DNA of 64,000 nucleotides, taken from positions 124,001 through 188,000 of the forward strand of contig NZ_CP023702.1 of NCBI RefSeq assembly GCF_008704555.1, in the 5' to 3' direction. A program made the position numbers and the translations under genes. Origin of the DNA: Streptomyces nitrosporeus. Its GTDB lineage: Bacteria > Actinomycetota > Actinomycetes > Streptomycetales > Streptomycetaceae. The stretch's first letter is position 1; every line of letters begins with the position of its first letter. The notes below the pieces were generated by a model, which searched no databases, was not told where the DNA came from, and saw only the letters and a program-made list of their open reading frames with translations. Of the stretch, positions 44,885 to 52,493 are shown piece by piece.

Positions 44885-44911
44885 CAGCCCGAGAGAAAAT
44901 GAACGCGTTCA
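44857..44911. promoter_or_regulatory. Twin TGAACGCGTTCA operators
   Basis: The perfect 12-bp palindrome TGAACGCGTTCA occurs at 44857-44868 and again at 44900-44911, both followed by GAAA, 43 bp (about four helical turns) apart. The first covers the -35 box, the second lies just after the expected transcription start. Two identical sites around one promoter strongly suggest repression, probably by a TetR- or MarR-type dimer. No such gene is beside it. Confidence 0.8.
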
Positions 44912-44930
44912 GAAAACCTGGGAGCCGGGG

Positions 44931-45812
44931 GTGGCCTCGTTGTCCGTACTGGTCGGTGCCGTGGTGGCGCTGGGGATGCTCGTGGTCGTACCCGCGGGGC
45001 TGCGGCTCGTCGGGGACCCGGCGCTCGACCGGACGGCGCGGCTGTGGCCCGTCTTCGCCGTGCCGGGGGCCGTGTCCCTCTGGCTGCCGCGCGGCACCGC
45101 GGCAGCCGTGCCGGCCCTCTGCTACGCGCTGGGCACACTGGTCCTGGCCGCCCACGCGGCGCGCCGCGTGGGCCGTACCCGCAGCATGCGCCCCGCCGAG
45201 GCCGCGCTGCTCACCGCCCTGGCGGCCCCGTCGGTCGCGGCCCTCGCGCTGGTCGCCGAGCGTTCGGGGCACGAGCTGTTCGGCTTCGGGCCCGGCATCC
45301 TGGCCCTCACCGTGCCGCACTTCCACTTCGCCGGTTTCGCCGCGGCGCTGGTCGCGGGGCTGGTCTGCGGTGCGGCCGAGGGGCGCGCCGGTACGGCCGC
45401 GGGGATGCCTGCGGACAGGGCCCTGGGCCGGTTCGCCGCGCTGAGCGTGCCGCTGGGCACCGTGCTGGTCCTGGCCGGATACTTCGTCGGCGACCTCGCC
45501 GAACTGGGCGGCGCCCTCGTGCTGACCGCCGGCATGTGGGCGGTCGCCCTGCTCAGCCGGCGCACCGCCCGCCGCACGGGCCCGGACCGCACCACCCGCA
45601 TCCTGCTCACCACCTCGGCCGCCGTCCTCGTGGCGACCATGCTGCTGGCGCTGAGCTGGGCGCTCGGGGAAGCCACCGGGCTGCCCCGTCCGAGCCTGGC
45701 GTGGATGGCCGCCACCCACGGTGTGGGCAACGCCCTGGGCTTCGCCCTCTGTTCACTGGCCGCCCTGCACCGCCTCCGGGGCGCCGCCTCTTCGAAAGGC
45801 AGGACCGTATGA
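44931..45812 (+). CDS. YndJ-like integral membrane protein
   Basis: Membrane protein of 293 residues with eight or nine predicted helices, beginning VASLSVLVGAVVALGMLVVVP. The segment FGPGILALTVPHFHFAGFAAALVAGLV with its His-Phe-His motif is characteristic of YndJ-family proteins. GTG 44931 is the start that follows the promoter and operators; the ribosome site is weak. Its stop overlaps the DUF1990 start (ATGA). The second gene in this operon is the usual YndJ companion. Function of the family is not known. Confidence 0.82.
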   Translation: MASLSVLVGAVVALGMLVVVPAGLRLVGDPALDRTARLWPVFAVPGAVSLWLPRGTAAAVPALCYALGTLVLAAHAARRVGRTRSMRPAEAALLTALAAPSVAALALVAERSGHELFGFGPGILALTVPHFHFAGFAAALVAGLVCGAAEGRAGTAAGMPADRALGRFAALSVPLGTVLVLAGYFVGDLAELGGALVLTAGMWAVALLSRRTARRTGPDRTTRILLTTSAAVLVATMLLALSWALGEATGLPRPSLAWMAATHGVGNALGFALCSLAALHRLRGAASSKGRTV

Positions 45813-46318
45813 CCGCTCTGACGTACCCCGAGGTCGGAGCCACCCGGCAGGGACCGCTGCCGGCCGGCTACCACCATCTGCACCACCGGGCCGCCGTGGG
45901 CCGGGGCCGGGCCGGCTTCGAGGCGGCCGGGGCCGCCGTCACCGAGTGGCGCGTGCACCGGGCCTCCGGCGTCCGGGTGCGGTCGTCCGCGGCCCGCGCG
46001 GACACCGGCGCCGCCGTGGCGGTGTCGCTCGGCGCCGGCCCCTTCCGCGTCACCGCCCGGTGCGAGGTCGTGTGGACCGTGTACGACGACGCCCGCACCG
46101 GCTTCGCCTACGGCACCACCCGGCGGCACCCCGAGCGGGGCGAGGAGAGCTTCGTGGTGGAACTCGCCGAGGACGGCACCGTGTGGTTCACCGTCACGGC
46201 GTTCTCCCGGCCTGCCTCCTGGTACGCCCGGCTCGCCGGCCCCCTCGTACCGGTACTCCAGCGGTGGTACGCGCGCCGGCTGGGCGACACGCTGCGCCGC
46301 GAGGTGTCCGGCGGCTGA
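45809..46318 (+). CDS. DUF1990-family protein
   Basis: Soluble protein of 169 residues. Family signs are YHHLHHRAAVGRGRAGFEAAGAAVTEWRVH, then the beta-rich core CEVVWTVYDDARTGFAYGTTRRHPERGEESFVVEL and the end SRPASWYARLAGPLVPVLQRWYARR. DUF1990 is a lipid-binding-like (START-related) fold of unknown role. It is coupled to the YndJ gene by a four-base overlap and precedes the lipase maturation factor gene by 21 bp, so all three form one operon. Confidence 0.9.
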   Translation: MTALTYPEVGATRQGPLPAGYHHLHHRAAVGRGRAGFEAAGAAVTEWRVHRASGVRVRSSAARADTGAAVAVSLGAGPFRVTARCEVVWTVYDDARTGFAYGTTRRHPERGEESFVVELAEDGTVWFTVTAFSRPASWYARLAGPLVPVLQRWYARRLGDTLRREVSGG

Positions 46319-46339
46319 TCCGGGCCGATACTGGAGGCG

Positions 46340-47776
46340 ATGGAGTGGTTCACCGCAGACGGCTACTGGCTCAGCAGGCTGGTCTTCCAGCGCGGTCTCG
46401 CCGCCGTCTACCTGGTCGCCTTCCTCTCCGCGGCGCTCCAGTTCCGGGCGCTGATCGGCGCGCGAGGCATCCTCCCGGTGCCCGGACTGCTGCGCCGCAC
46501 CTCCTGGCGCACGGCCCCCGGGCTGTTCCGGCTGCACTACTCCGACCGCTTCTTCGCGGCGGTCGCCTGGACGGGCGTCGCCCTCTCGCTCGCCCTGCTC
46601 GCGGGCCTGGACGGGTGTCTGCCGCTCTGGGCGGCGATGCTGCTGTGGGCGGCGCCATGGGTGCTGTACCTGTCGATCGTCCAGGTAGGCCAGATCTGGT
46701 ACGGCTTCGGCTGGGAGTCGCTGCTGCTGGAGACCGGTTTCCTGGCGGTCTTCCTCGGCAACGCGGACACGTCCGCCCCCGTGCTGGTGCTGTGGCTGCT
46801 GCGCTGGCTGCTGTTCCGGCTGGAGTTCGGGGCCGGACTGATCAAGGTGCGGGGCGACGAGTGCTGGCGCAAGCTGACCTGCCTCGAATTCCACCACGAG
46901 ACCCAGCCGATGCCGGGCCCGCTCAGCTGGTTCTTCCACCGGCTCCCGAAGCCGGTGCACCGGGCGGAGGCGGCCGCCAACCACCTCACCCAACTCGTCG
47001 TGCCGTTCCTGTTGTTCACCCCGCAGCCGGTCGCGAGCGCGGCCGCCGGCCTGATGGTCCTCACCCAGCTGTGGCTGGTGCTGTCGGGCAACTTCGCCTG
47101 GCTGAACTGGCTGACGATCGTCATCGCGCTCGCCGCGGTCGACTGGTCCCCGCTCGCCGGACCGCCGCCCGCGCAGACGGATCCGCCCCTCTGGTACGAA
47201 GCGGTCGTCCTGGCGGCCGGCGTGCTCGTCCTGGCGCTCAGTTACCGTCCGGCACGCAACCTCCTCACCCGCCGGCAGGTGATGAACAGGTCCTTCGACC
47301 CGCTGCACCTGGTCAACACCTACGGCGCGTTCGGAAGCATCAGCCGGATGCGCCTGGAGGTGGTGGTGGAGGGCACGGACGAGACGGTGATCCACGAGGG
47401 GACCCGGTGGCGCGCCTACGGGTTCCGGGGCAAACCCGGCGACCCGGACAGGCTGCCGCGGCAGTTCGCGCCCTACCACCTGCGGCTCGACTGGATGATG
47501 TGGTTCGCGGCGCTCTCCCCCGCGTACGCCCGCCCCTGGTTCAGGCCGTTCGCCGAACGGCTGCTGCGCAACGACCGCGACACCCTGCGGCTCCTGTGCC
47601 ACAACCCGTTCCCCGACGGACCTCCGGCCCACGTCCGCGCCCGGGTCTTCCACTACGAGTTCACCGGCCCGCGGGAGCTCCGGGCCACCGGGCACTGGTG
47701 GCGCCGGACGTACGTCCGCGACTTCATGCGGCCGATGGCGCGCCCCGTGCCGCCGCGTCCGCCGGACCGCCCGTGA
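46340..47776 (+). CDS. Lipase maturation factor family protein (LMF1-like)
   Basis: Polytopic membrane protein of 478 residues. The LMF domain is visible: FRLHYSDRFFAAVAWTGV, WYGFGWESLLLETGFLAVF, LLRWLLFRLEFGAGLIKVRG, ECWRKLTCLEFHHETQPMPGP, and late blocks NTYGAFGSISRMRLEVVVEG, FAPYHLRLDWMMWFAAL and LLCHNPFPDGPP. In animals LMF1 helps fold lipases in the ER; the bacterial role is not known. It starts ATG 46340 and closes the YndJ-DUF1990 operon. A strong terminator follows four bases after its stop. Confidence 0.93.
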   Translation: MEWFTADGYWLSRLVFQRGLAAVYLVAFLSAALQFRALIGARGILPVPGLLRRTSWRTAPGLFRLHYSDRFFAAVAWTGVALSLALLAGLDGCLPLWAAMLLWAAPWVLYLSIVQVGQIWYGFGWESLLLETGFLAVFLGNADTSAPVLVLWLLRWLLFRLEFGAGLIKVRGDECWRKLTCLEFHHETQPMPGPLSWFFHRLPKPVHRAEAAANHLTQLVVPFLLFTPQPVASAAAGLMVLTQLWLVLSGNFAWLNWLTIVIALAAVDWSPLAGPPPAQTDPPLWYEAVVLAAGVLVLALSYRPARNLLTRRQVMNRSFDPLHLVNTYGAFGSISRMRLEVVVEGTDETVIHEGTRWRAYGFRGKPGDPDRLPRQFAPYHLRLDWMMWFAALSPAYARPWFRPFAERLLRNDRDTLRLLCHNPFPDGPPAHVRARVFHYEFTGPRELRATGHWWRRTYVRDFMRPMARPVPPRPPDRP

Positions 47777-47780
47777 ACGA

Positions 47781-47814
47781 GGACCGGGCCCCCGCGGAGG
47801 CGGGGGCCCGGTCC
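47781..47814. terminator. Perfect 15-bp hairpin terminator
   Basis: GGACCGGGCCCCCGC (47781-47795) pairs with its exact complement (47800-47814) around GGAG. It lies between the lipase maturation factor gene and the end of the small minus-strand gene, serving both. Confidence 0.9.
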
Positions 47815-47834
47815 GTGCGACGCGGGTGCGGCGG

Positions 47835-48008
47835 TCAGTCGACGCCGGGCAGGATATGGGGCTCGGCCAGGTCGTCCTCGTAGCCGGCCAGCCGGATCGG
47901 TGCCGACCTCGCCCAGACCTCGATGTTCCGGAGCTTCTCGGGCCGGCGGACCCGCTCCTGGACGAGCTCGGGCGGGCTCTGCTCACTCTTGGTCATTTCA
48001 GGTGTCAC
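47835..48008 (-). CDS. Unrecognised 57-residue protein
   Basis: A small gene on the minus strand, start GTG 48008 with AAGGAG six bases upstream; an internal ATG at 47996 would give 53 residues but has a poorly placed ribosome site. Fifty of the 53 codons from that ATG end in G or C, so it is very probably translated. The N-terminal half is charged and helical (PPELVQERVRRPEKLRNIEVW); the C-terminal half reads SAPIRLAGYEDDLAEPHILP and ends GVD. No signal peptide, no Cys, one Trp. The shape, a helical leader then an acidic Gly-Tyr tail, recalls peptide precursors, but no modifying enzyme is near, and I recognise no family. It has its own upstream region beyond the SDR gene's terminator. Confidence 0.7.
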   Translation of the reverse strand: MTPEMTKSEQSPPELVQERVRRPEKLRNIEVWARSAPIRLAGYEDDLAEPHILPGVD

Positions 48009-48432
48009 CGCGGACTCCTTAGTGTCGCGTAACCCCGGGCGGTGGCGGCGCTACGGCTGCGGGAACCGGGGCGACCGCCCTCTCCCGCGCAGGGAAGGGT
48101 CAGAAGCAGTTCGGTCGCGGTGGCGCCGTTACGGGGGCGGGACGGGCCTGCTTGAGGCCTGCCCCGGGACGGCCGAGGAAGTTTCGTGGGTCCCTCGGTG
48201 GCGTCCGTCCCCTTCAGAGTAACCAGATGAGCGCCGGCCCGCTCGACAGAACGTATGGCCTGGGTCACTTTCAGCCAGGACCGGTGCGGTTCCCGCGGGG
48301 GCGCCGCGCCTGAAGGGGCTGGTGGGAGGGCGGCGGACGACGGACGGCGCACCCGGGGGTTCCGGGTGCGCCGTCGTCCCCGTGGGCCGGGGTGGCCGGA
48401 TGCCGTCGCAGGGGGCGGGGCGGCCCCGCCGG
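48009..48432. other. Upstream region of the 57-residue gene
   Basis: These 424 bases separate the small gene from the SDR-like gene on the same strand. A terminator hairpin at 48344-48374 closes the SDR transcript, so the small gene needs a promoter in about 48009-48340. Around 48200-48260 the sequence is less GC-rich, but I cannot fix -10 and -35 boxes. No other coding frame convinces me. Confidence 0.45.
48344..48374 (-). terminator. Hairpin terminator after the SDR-like gene
   Basis: ACGGCGCACCCGG (48344-48356) pairs perfectly with CCGGGTGCGCCGT (48362-48374) across a five-base loop, about 60 bp beyond the SDR-like stop codon on the minus strand. Confidence 0.75.
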
Positions 48433-49923
48433 TCACCAGCCCGCGGGGGCGTAGTCCTTCAGGAAGCAGCCGTACAGTTCCTCGCCCGCCTCGCCGCGGA
48501 CGATCGGGTCGTAGACGCGGGCGGCACCGTCGACCAGGTCGAGGGGGGCGTGGAAACCCTCCTCGGCCAGGCGCATCTTGTCGGGGTGCGGGCGCTCGTC
48601 GGTGATCCAGCCGGTGTCGACGGCGGTCATCAGGATGCGGTCCTTCTCGAACATCTCCTGGGCGCTGGTGCGCGTGAGCATGTTCAGCGCCGCCTTGGCC
48701 ATGTTGGTGTGCGGGTGGCCCGCACCCTTGTAACCGCGGCCGAAGACGCCCTCCATCGCGGAGACGTTCACCACGTAGGCGCGCTTCGTGGCCGTGGCGG
48801 CCATCGCCGGGCGGAGCCGGCTGATCAGGATGAAGGGCGCGGTGGAGTTGCAGAGCTGGACCTCCAGCAGCTCGATCGGCTCGACCTCCTCGACGGTCTG
48901 GATCCAGCTGTTGGTGTCGTGCAGGTCGGGCACCAGACCGCCCGCGTCGATCGCGGTGCCCGCGGCGATCCGGGCCGGCGAGGCCGAACCGGTGACCAGG
49001 GCGAGGCCGGTGACGTCCTGCGCCGAGAGGCCCTGGCCCTCCTTGCGGGCCGCGGGCAGGGCCGCGACCCGGTCGACGGTGCCGCTGTTGAAGGTGCCGA
49101 TCACCTCGGCCGCGGGCAGCACGCCGGCCGGCAGCGGGGCGGACTCGGCCGCCACCAGCTCGCTGTACGCCTGCGGGGAGCGGCGGACCGTCTGGGCCGC
49201 GTTGTTGATCAGGATGTCCAGCGGGCCCTCGGCGGCTACGGAGTCGGCCAGGGCCACGACCTGGGCGGGGTCGCGCAGGTCGATGCCGACGATCTTCAGC
49301 CGGTGGATCCACTCGTCGCTGTCGGGCATCGCCTTGAAGCGGCGGATCGCGTCGTTGGGAAAGCGGGTGGTGACGGTGGTGTGCGCGCCGTCGCGCAGCA
49401 GTCGCAGCGCGATGTACATGCCGATCTTGGCCCGGCCCCCGGTGAGGAGCGCCCGGCGGCCGGTGAGGTCGGTGCGGGCGTCGCGCCGGGAGCGGTTCTC
49501 CCGGGCGCACGCCTGGCAGAGCTGGTGGTAGAAGGCGTCCACCTCGACGTACCGGGTCTTGCAGATGTAGCAGGACCTGGGGCGCTGGAGTATGCCCGCG
49601 ATCTCGGCGGTCGCCGAGGAGGAGGGCAGTACACCCTGGGTCTCGTCGTCGATGCGGTCGGCCGAGCCCGTCGCGGTGGCCTCGGTGACGGCCTTGTCGT
49701 GGGCGGTCTTGGCGGCGCGGCGCTCCTGGCGGCGGCGCTGCTTGACCGTGCGGTAGATGCCGGCGGTGGCCCGGCGGACGGCGATGGCGTCGGGGTGGTC
49801 GACCTCGATGGTGTCGAGCTCCGCGAGCACGCCCAGACAGACGGCCAGCCGCTCGGGGTCGATGCCGGGACCGAGCTCGTCGGTCCCGGGAGCGAACTCC
49901 GGGCTGTCCTTGGTCACCGTCAT
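48433..49923 (-). CDS. SDR-like protein with N-terminal zinc-ribbon-like segment, catalytic Tyr missing
   Basis: A 496-residue protein, about twice a normal short-chain dehydrogenase. ATG 49923 has GAGGAA in good position. Residues 1-115 are helical and basic (KQRRRQERRAAKTAHDKAV); near 120-145 there is CYICKTRYVEV...HQLCQAC, a C-x2-C/C-x2-C metal site. The Rossmann part begins ALLTGGRAKIGMYIALRLL, keeps LDILINNAAQT and NVSAMEG, but the usual Tyr-x3-Lys reads Thr406-Asn-Met-Ala-Lys410. An insert (about 270-330) separates strands. With Tyr absent, ordinary SDR chemistry is doubtful; the protein may bind NAD(P)(H) as a sensor or use another acid. It is divergent from the SigB-type sigma gene. 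Confidence 0.85.
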   Translation of the reverse strand: MTVTKDSPEFAPGTDELGPGIDPERLAVCLGVLAELDTIEVDHPDAIAVRRATAGIYRTVKQRRRQERRAAKTAHDKAVTEATATGSADRIDDETQGVLPSSSATAEIAGILQRPRSCYICKTRYVEVDAFYHQLCQACARENRSRRDARTDLTGRRALLTGGRAKIGMYIALRLLRDGAHTTVTTRFPNDAIRRFKAMPDSDEWIHRLKIVGIDLRDPAQVVALADSVAAEGPLDILINNAAQTVRRSPQAYSELVAAESAPLPAGVLPAAEVIGTFNSGTVDRVAALPAARKEGQGLSAQDVTGLALVTGSASPARIAAGTAIDAGGLVPDLHDTNSWIQTVEEVEPIELLEVQLCNSTAPFILISRLRPAMAATATKRAYVVNVSAMEGVFGRGYKGAGHPHTNMAKAALNMLTRTSAQEMFEKDRILMTAVDTGWITDERPHPDKMRLAEEGFHAPLDLVDGAARVYDPIVRGEAGEELYGCFLKDYAPAGW

Positions 49924-50211
49924 CGCCGTTCCTCTGTCACTCGTCACTCATGCCGCTGCCGGGCTTCGGGTGGGGAGGGGTCCGGCCGGGGCCGGCGAGG
50001 GCAGGCGCGCGCGGGCGGAAGCCCCGGTCAAGTCTGCCATGGTTCGAACGCTGTCCGGTCCGGCGGTGCGGGCGGCCCCGTTCGGGCGGCGGGTGCCGTC
50101 CGGGACGGCGGGGCGCGTACGGTGTGAGAAGAATCCGCGATCCGGTGGCATGAGTTCCGGGAAGCGGGGAAGACGGTGCTCGAAACACCGGATCTTCAGG
50201 GAGGGTGCACC

Positions 50212-51108
50212 ATGACGGCCATGTCAGTACGGACCACCGGAGCGATCGACACGGCGTCCTCGCAGCGCGAGGACGCGGGAGCCGTCACCGACGGGGCCGC
50301 GCTGCCATGGATCGAGGACGCCGGCCAGGTCGCCCCGCAGGACGCCCGGGCGATGTCGAAGCTGTTCTTCGAACGGCTCCAGGTCCTCGAAGAGGGCACG
50401 CACGAGTACCAGTACGCGCGCAACACGCTGATCGAGATGAATCTCTCCCTGGTGCGTTACGCCGCGTCGCGTTTCCGCAACCGGGGCGGCGACGACGCCG
50501 AGGACATCATCCAGGTGGGGACGATCGGCCTGATCAAGGCGATCGACCGGTTCGAACTGTCCCGCGAGGTCGAGTTCGCCACGTTCGCGGTCCCCTACAT
50601 CGTGGGCGAGATCAAGCGGTTCTTCCGCGACACCACCTGGTCGGTGCACGTACCGCGCCGGCTCCAGGAGCTGCGGGTGGAGCTCGCGAAGGCCAAGGAA
50701 GCCCTGTCCGCGCGGCTCGACCGTGACCCGACGGTGGCGGAACTGGCCCGGCACCTGGACCGTTCCGAGGAGGAGATCATCGAGGGGCTGGTCGCCGCCA
50801 ACGGGTACTCGGCGGGATCGCTGGACACCCCGAGCGCCGACAGCGAGTCGGGCGGCGAGCAGCGGACGTACGCGGACCTGCTGGGTGACGAGGACCCCGG
50901 CATGGAGAGCGTCGAGAACCTCCACGACCTGGCGCCGCTGCTGCGCCAGCTGGACGAGCGGGAGCGGGCGATCGTCCGGATGCGGTTCGGCCAGGAGATG
51001 ACACAGGCGCAGATCGGCGCGGAACTGGGCGTGTCCCAGATGCATGTGTCGCGCCTGCTCAGCAGGATCGTGAAGCGGCTGCGCACGGGGATGTGCGTGG
51101 AGGGCTGA
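50212..51108 (+). CDS. SigB/SigF-family RNA polymerase sigma factor
   Basis: Group 3 (general stress/sporulation) sigma factor of 298 residues. ATG 50212 follows GGGAGGG. Region 2 is DIIQVGTIGLIKAIDRFELSREVEFATFAVPYIVGEIKRFFRD, region 3 SVHVPRRLQELRVELAKAKEAL, and region 4 LDERERAIVRMRFGQEMTQAQIGAELGVSQMHVSRLLSRI. A 50-residue N-terminal extension precedes the core. Such sigma factors are held by RsbW-type anti-sigma kinases and freed by STAS proteins and PP2C phosphatases; genes for a PP2C and an RsbW-type ATPase follow, but no STAS gene. It is closed by a strong terminator. Confidence 0.95.
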   Translation: MTAMSVRTTGAIDTASSQREDAGAVTDGAALPWIEDAGQVAPQDARAMSKLFFERLQVLEEGTHEYQYARNTLIEMNLSLVRYAASRFRNRGGDDAEDIIQVGTIGLIKAIDRFELSREVEFATFAVPYIVGEIKRFFRDTTWSVHVPRRLQELRVELAKAKEALSARLDRDPTVAELARHLDRSEEEIIEGLVAANGYSAGSLDTPSADSESGGEQRTYADLLGDEDPGMESVENLHDLAPLLRQLDERERAIVRMRFGQEMTQAQIGAELGVSQMHVSRLLSRIVKRLRTGMCVEG

Positions 51109-51127
51109 CACGGCGTTCCGGTACTCC

Positions 51128-51165
51128 GTGACCGGTGCCCGGCAAATGAGCCGGGCACCGGTCAC
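51128..51165. terminator. Perfect 16-bp hairpin terminator
   Basis: GTGACCGGTGCCCGGC (51128-51143) pairs with its exact complement (51150-51165) across AAATGA. It comes 20 bp after the sigma-factor stop codon and separates that gene from the phosphatase operon. Confidence 0.9.
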
Positions 51166-51233
51166 ATATGCTTCCAGGCGAAACGGTGCGGGGCGTCCCC
51201 CGTGCCGTCCGTCCGCCGAAGGGGAATTCAGAC

Positions 51234-52493
51234 GTGGTCGAGCTGCCGACGGGCGCGCCTTCGCATCCGCTGGGGCCCACCGGGATTCCCGCCCAGCAGA
51301 CGGGTCCCGGCCCGGCCGGGTCCTCTGTGTGGGACCTCGATGCGGCGATCCTCCTGGTGGAGGACGACTCCGGCGACGCCCTGCTCGTCGAGGAGATGCT
51401 CGCGGACAGCGAGCTGGACTCCACCCTCACCCGCTGCAAGACGCTGGCGGAGGCGCGGCGGTTCCTGAGCGACTGCCCCACCCCGGTGTGTGTGCTGCTG
51501 GACCTGCACCTGCCGGACGTGAACGGCCTCGACGCGGTCCGGCAGCTCGTCCAGTCCTCGCCGGACGCGGCCGTCGTCGTGCTGACGGGGCTGGCCGAGA
51601 CGGAGACGGGGCTGTCCGCCGTGGCGCACGGCGCCCAGGACTACCTCATCAAGGGCCGGATCGACCCCGAGGTCCTGAGCCGGGCCATCCGGTACGCCCT
51701 CCAGCGCAAGAACGCCGAACGGGCCGCCTCCGCGATCCGGACCAGCAGGCTGATCGCCCAGGAGAACGCGCGCCTGGAGCGCGCCCTGCTCCCCATCCCG
51801 GTGCTGCACGACGACGGTTTCGCCGTCGCCGCGCGCTACGAGGCGGGCCGGGCGCACGGACTGCTGAGCGGTGACTTCTACGACGTCGTGCAGACCGCCG
51901 ACGGCGCGGTGCACGCGGTGATCGGCGACGTCTCGGGGCACGGTGCGGCCGAGGCGGCCCTCGGTGTCTGCCTGCGGGTGGCCTGGCGCACCGCGGTGCT
52001 GACCGGGGTCTCGCAGCTGCAGAAGATCCGGCTGCTGGAGGAGATACTCGTGGCCGAGCGGTCGGACCCCCATGTCTTCGCCACCGTCACCACACTGGTC
52101 TTCCCGCCGGAGCGGGACCGGGTCCGGATCGCGCGGGCCGGACATCCGGGGATGCTGCTGCGGCGGGGCACGGACGTCAGCTGGGTCGAGCCCGACACCG
52201 GCATGGCGCTGGGACTGCTGCCGGGCGCGGGCCACTGGACGCTCACGGAGCTGGACCTCTGCCCGGAGAGCGAACTGGTCCTGTTCACGGACGGCCTGTT
52301 CGAGGGACGCACCGGACCGCGGACCCGGCTCGGTGAGGACGGTCTGCTGGAGATGGCCCGAAGACACGGCTCCCTGGAGCCCCGGGCGTTCATCGACGCC
52401 CTGATCGCCGAGGCCACCGAGAGTGCCTCACCCTACGGAGGGCTGGCCGACGACGTCGCGGTACTGCAGCTCGGCTGGAGGACGGGTATATGA
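51234..52493 (+). CDS. Receiver-PP2C (SpoIIE) fusion phosphatase
   Basis: Response-regulator phosphatase of 419 residues from GTG 51234, preceded by AAGGGGAA; an ATG at 51168 right after the terminator is less likely. The receiver (about residues 35-155) has ILLVEDDSGDALLVEEML, phospho-acceptor Asp in VLLDLHLPDVNGLDAV, and the Lys in DYLIKGRI. A helical linker leads to the SpoIIE domain (SGDFYDVVQTADGAVHAVIGDVSGHGAAEAAL, AGHPGMLLR, VLFTDGLFEGR, ADDVAVLQL) with metal-binding Asp residues kept. Phosphorylation should switch the phosphatase on an anti-anti-sigma factor, as in RssB/RsbU-like proteins. Its stop overlaps the kinase start (ATGA). Confidence 0.93.
   Translation: MVELPTGAPSHPLGPTGIPAQQTGPGPAGSSVWDLDAAILLVEDDSGDALLVEEMLADSELDSTLTRCKTLAEARRFLSDCPTPVCVLLDLHLPDVNGLDAVRQLVQSSPDAAVVVLTGLAETETGLSAVAHGAQDYLIKGRIDPEVLSRAIRYALQRKNAERAASAIRTSRLIAQENARLERALLPIPVLHDDGFAVAARYEAGRAHGLLSGDFYDVVQTADGAVHAVIGDVSGHGAAEAALGVCLRVAWRTAVLTGVSQLQKIRLLEEILVAERSDPHVFATVTTLVFPPERDRVRIARAGHPGMLLRRGTDVSWVEPDTGMALGLLPGAGHWTLTELDLCPESELVLFTDGLFEGRTGPRTRLGEDGLLEMARRHGSLEPRAFIDALIAEATESASPYGGLADDVAVLQLGWRTGI

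Noticed and set aside
45122..47986. Very long minus-strand reading frame (over 900 codons)
   Set aside because: It runs opposite to YndJ, DUF1990 and LMF genes, which have clear homology; its composition is the Arg/Pro/Gly-rich type of shadow frames in GC-rich DNA.
47835..48008. Lasso-peptide precursor
   Set aside because: GYEDDLAE could form a Gly1-Glu8 ring, but the leader lacks the usual Thr at -2 and no B or C processing enzymes lie within the window.
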